Part shown: one piece after another, positions 62,574-64,000 of the stretch
Layout: each line of letters starts with the position of its first letter
Position numbering within the stretch: position 1 is the stretch's first letter
DNA from: Nostoc sp. HK-01
GTDB lineage: Bacteria > Cyanobacteriota > Cyanobacteriia > Cyanobacteriales > Nostocaceae
DNA length: 64,000 nucleotides
Direction of reading: 5' to 3'
NCBI GenBank assembly: GCA_003990705.1
Contig: AP018318.1
Coordinates: 1,553,501 to 1,617,500 of the forward strand
Made by a program: the position numbers and the translations under genes
Notes under the pieces: generated by a model
What the model was told of the DNA's origin: nothing
What the model saw: only the letters and a program-made list of their open reading frames with translations
Database searches by the model: none

Positions 62574-64000
62574 ATGAGTTCCCCCCAACCTCCCCAAAAG
62601 CCACAAACTATACTTGGTCAACTGACTCAAGCAGTACATACAATTCAAGCTAGGGTCGATTTTTCCAAGCTGGCGCTCAAGCCCAACGCCAAAGTACCGG
62701 AACTTTGGGTACAGGATGCAGGGGCGGATAAGGCGGAGGTCTATCCATTGTTAGGCGATCGCTATATCCTAGGACGCAGTTCTAAATCTTGCGATATAGT
62801 CGTTCGCAACCCAGTTGTCAGCCAAATTCATCTGTCTTTGTCGCGGGACTCTACCCAACGCAAACCCATTTTCGTGATTCGAGATGAAAACTCGACCAAT
62901 GGTATTTATCTGGGGAAACGGCGGTTGCCTTCTTTAGAACTGCGACATGGCGATATTATCACTCTAGGCCCACCAGAACTGGCTGCATCAGTCCGATTAC
63001 AATATGTTGACCCGCCAGCATGGTATCTTAAAGCTGCAACCTGGGCAGGTTATGGCGTTGGTGGTGCAACTGCGTTGTTAGCATTAGTGATTGGTGTGGA
63101 ATGGCTGAAGTTTTCTGTTCGACCCTTACCCACAGCAACTCGCGCCCCAGTCATCGTTTACGCTCGTGATGGCTCAACTCCCTTACGTGAACCACGCACC
63201 ACAGCCCACGTAGACAAGAAACGCTTACAAGATTTTGGCCCTTATTTAGCTAACGCCGTAGTTGCTTCAGAAGATAGTCGTTACTACTGGCACGTTGGTG
63301 TAGACCCCTTGGGAATTTTGCGTGCGGTGTTAATTAATAGCCGCAGTGGAGATTTACAGCAAGGAGCCAGTACAGTTACCCAACAAGTCGCCCGCAGTTT
63401 GTTCCGCGATTATGTTGGTTCCCAAGACTCTCTCGGCCGCAAATTGCGTGAGGCAATTGTAGCTCTCAAGCTAGAAACGTTTTATAGCAAAGATGACATT
63501 TTGCTGACTTATTTAAATCGGGTGTTTTTGGGGGGAGACACTTCTGGTTTTGAAGATGCAGCACAGTTTTATTTTGAAAAGTCAGCGCAAGAACTAACTC
63601 TCGCAGAAGCCGCTACATTAGTGGGAATTCTGCCTGCTCCCAATGCTTTTGATTTTTGTGGCGATGGCCCCAATAAACTAGAAGCGGCTGATTATCGCAA
63701 TCGCGTAATTAAGCGAATGGTGGAAATAGGCAAAATCTCCCAAGAAGATGCAAACCGGGCGAGACGTTCCACAGTTCAAGTCAGCCCCAAAGTTTGCGAA
63801 CAGCAAGCCAAAACAATAGCACCCTATTTTTATAGTTATGTCTTTCAAGAACTGGAATCAATCTTGGGAGCAGGTGCAGCCAGAGAAGGCAACTACATCA
63901 TTGAAACTCAGTTAGATCAATCAATTCAATCTCAAGCGGAAGCCTCATTAAAAAATTCTGTGAGTAATGATGGCTCAAACTTTCGTTTTTCCCAAGGAGC
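62574..64000 (+). CDS. FHA-fused class A penicillin-binding protein (partial, runs off the window)
   Basis: At least 475 residues are encoded to the window edge. The N-terminal part has an FHA domain (about 55-130) with G-R-S-S-K-S-C-D-I-V-V and N-S-T-N-G-I-Y, which binds phosphothreonine. One transmembrane helix lies near 155-178. A glycosyltransferase-51 domain follows with E-D-S-R-Y-Y-W-H and Q-G-A-S-T-V-T-Q-Q, the catalytic Glu motif and its partner. The transpeptidase domain should start after the last visible residues. It polymerises and probably cross-links peptidoglycan in the periplasm; the cytoplasmic FHA end implies control by Ser/Thr kinases. No stop is present in the window. Confidence 0.93.
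   Translation, partial: MSSPQPPQKPQTILGQLTQAVHTIQARVDFSKLALKPNAKVPELWVQDAGADKAEVYPLLGDRYILGRSSKSCDIVVRNPVVSQIHLSLSRDSTQRKPIFVIRDENSTNGIYLGKRRLPSLELRHGDIITLGPPELAASVRLQYVDPPAWYLKAATWAGYGVGGATALLALVIGVEWLKFSVRPLPTATRAPVIVYARDGSTPLREPRTTAHVDKKRLQDFGPYLANAVVASEDSRYYWHVGVDPLGILRAVLINSRSGDLQQGASTVTQQVARSLFRDYVGSQDSLGRKLREAIVALKLETFYSKDDILLTYLNRVFLGGDTSGFEDAAQFYFEKSAQELTLAEAATLVGILPAPNAFDFCGDGPNKLEAADYRNRVIKRMVEIGKISQEDANRARRSTVQVSPKVCEQQAKTIAPYFYSYVFQELESILGAGAAREGNYIIETQLDQSIQSQAEASLKNSVSNDGSNFRFSQG

Overview
The window looks like chromosomal DNA of a filamentous, probably heterocyst-forming cyanobacterium (Nostoc/Anabaena/Calothrix-like). The octamer GCGATCGC (HIP1) is scattered through genes and spacers. 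Heptamer tandem repeats of the Nostoc type sit between and even inside genes. Cyanobacterial markers are present: ycf3, a CBS-CP12 fusion, a ClpR/ClpP3 pair, a DUF3153 lipoprotein and an RDD-pentapeptide protein. There is no rRNA operon, CRISPR array or intact transposase. One tRNA gene (tRNA-Cys) is seen.

Layout. 1-9 kb: a TspO-like membrane protein, an RNase D-like exonuclease, a TPR lipoprotein, tRNA-Cys, an Rrf2 regulator, secreted proteins, a pentapeptide protein and a ketopantoate reductase-like enzyme. 9-20 kb: a fasciclin protein, an aminotransferase, a large P-type ATPase, argB, aroK and an NB-ARC ATPase. 20-28 kb: ubiX and an RNB-family protein whose catalytic aspartates appear to be lost. 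That protein is preceded by about 500 bases of non-coding, strongly base-paired sequence. A two-gene family sharing a small C-terminal module and a clpP follow. 28-38 kb: a thioredoxin/DUF255 protein, mobA, a metal-chelate binding lipoprotein, and a four-gene minus-strand iron locus: a Tat-exported multicopper oxidase, an HHH lipoprotein, a ferritin-like protein and an FTR1 permease. 38-49 kb: housekeeping genes (gatC, ycf3, YedK-type peptidase, truB, DnaJ-like, clpR-clpP3). 49-52 kb: two tandem overlapping vWA genes. 53-57 kb: a urease cluster ureD-ureA-ureB-ureC, split between ureB and ureC by a 459-bp unit with 31-bp inverted ends that carries an antisense GxxExxY gene. 58-62 kb: a small helical protein paired with an NB-ARC/TPR STAND ATPase, the best candidate for a defence or signalling module. 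The window ends inside an FHA-fused class A penicillin-binding protein.

How genes work together. The 33-37 kb cluster reads as a ferroxidase-permease iron uptake system with storage. ClpR, with two catalytic residues replaced, should form a mixed ring with active ClpP3. UreA, UreB and UreC make urease, and UreD helps load nickel; ureE, ureF and ureG are not in the window. All functional calls rest on motifs read by eye; no database search was possible.
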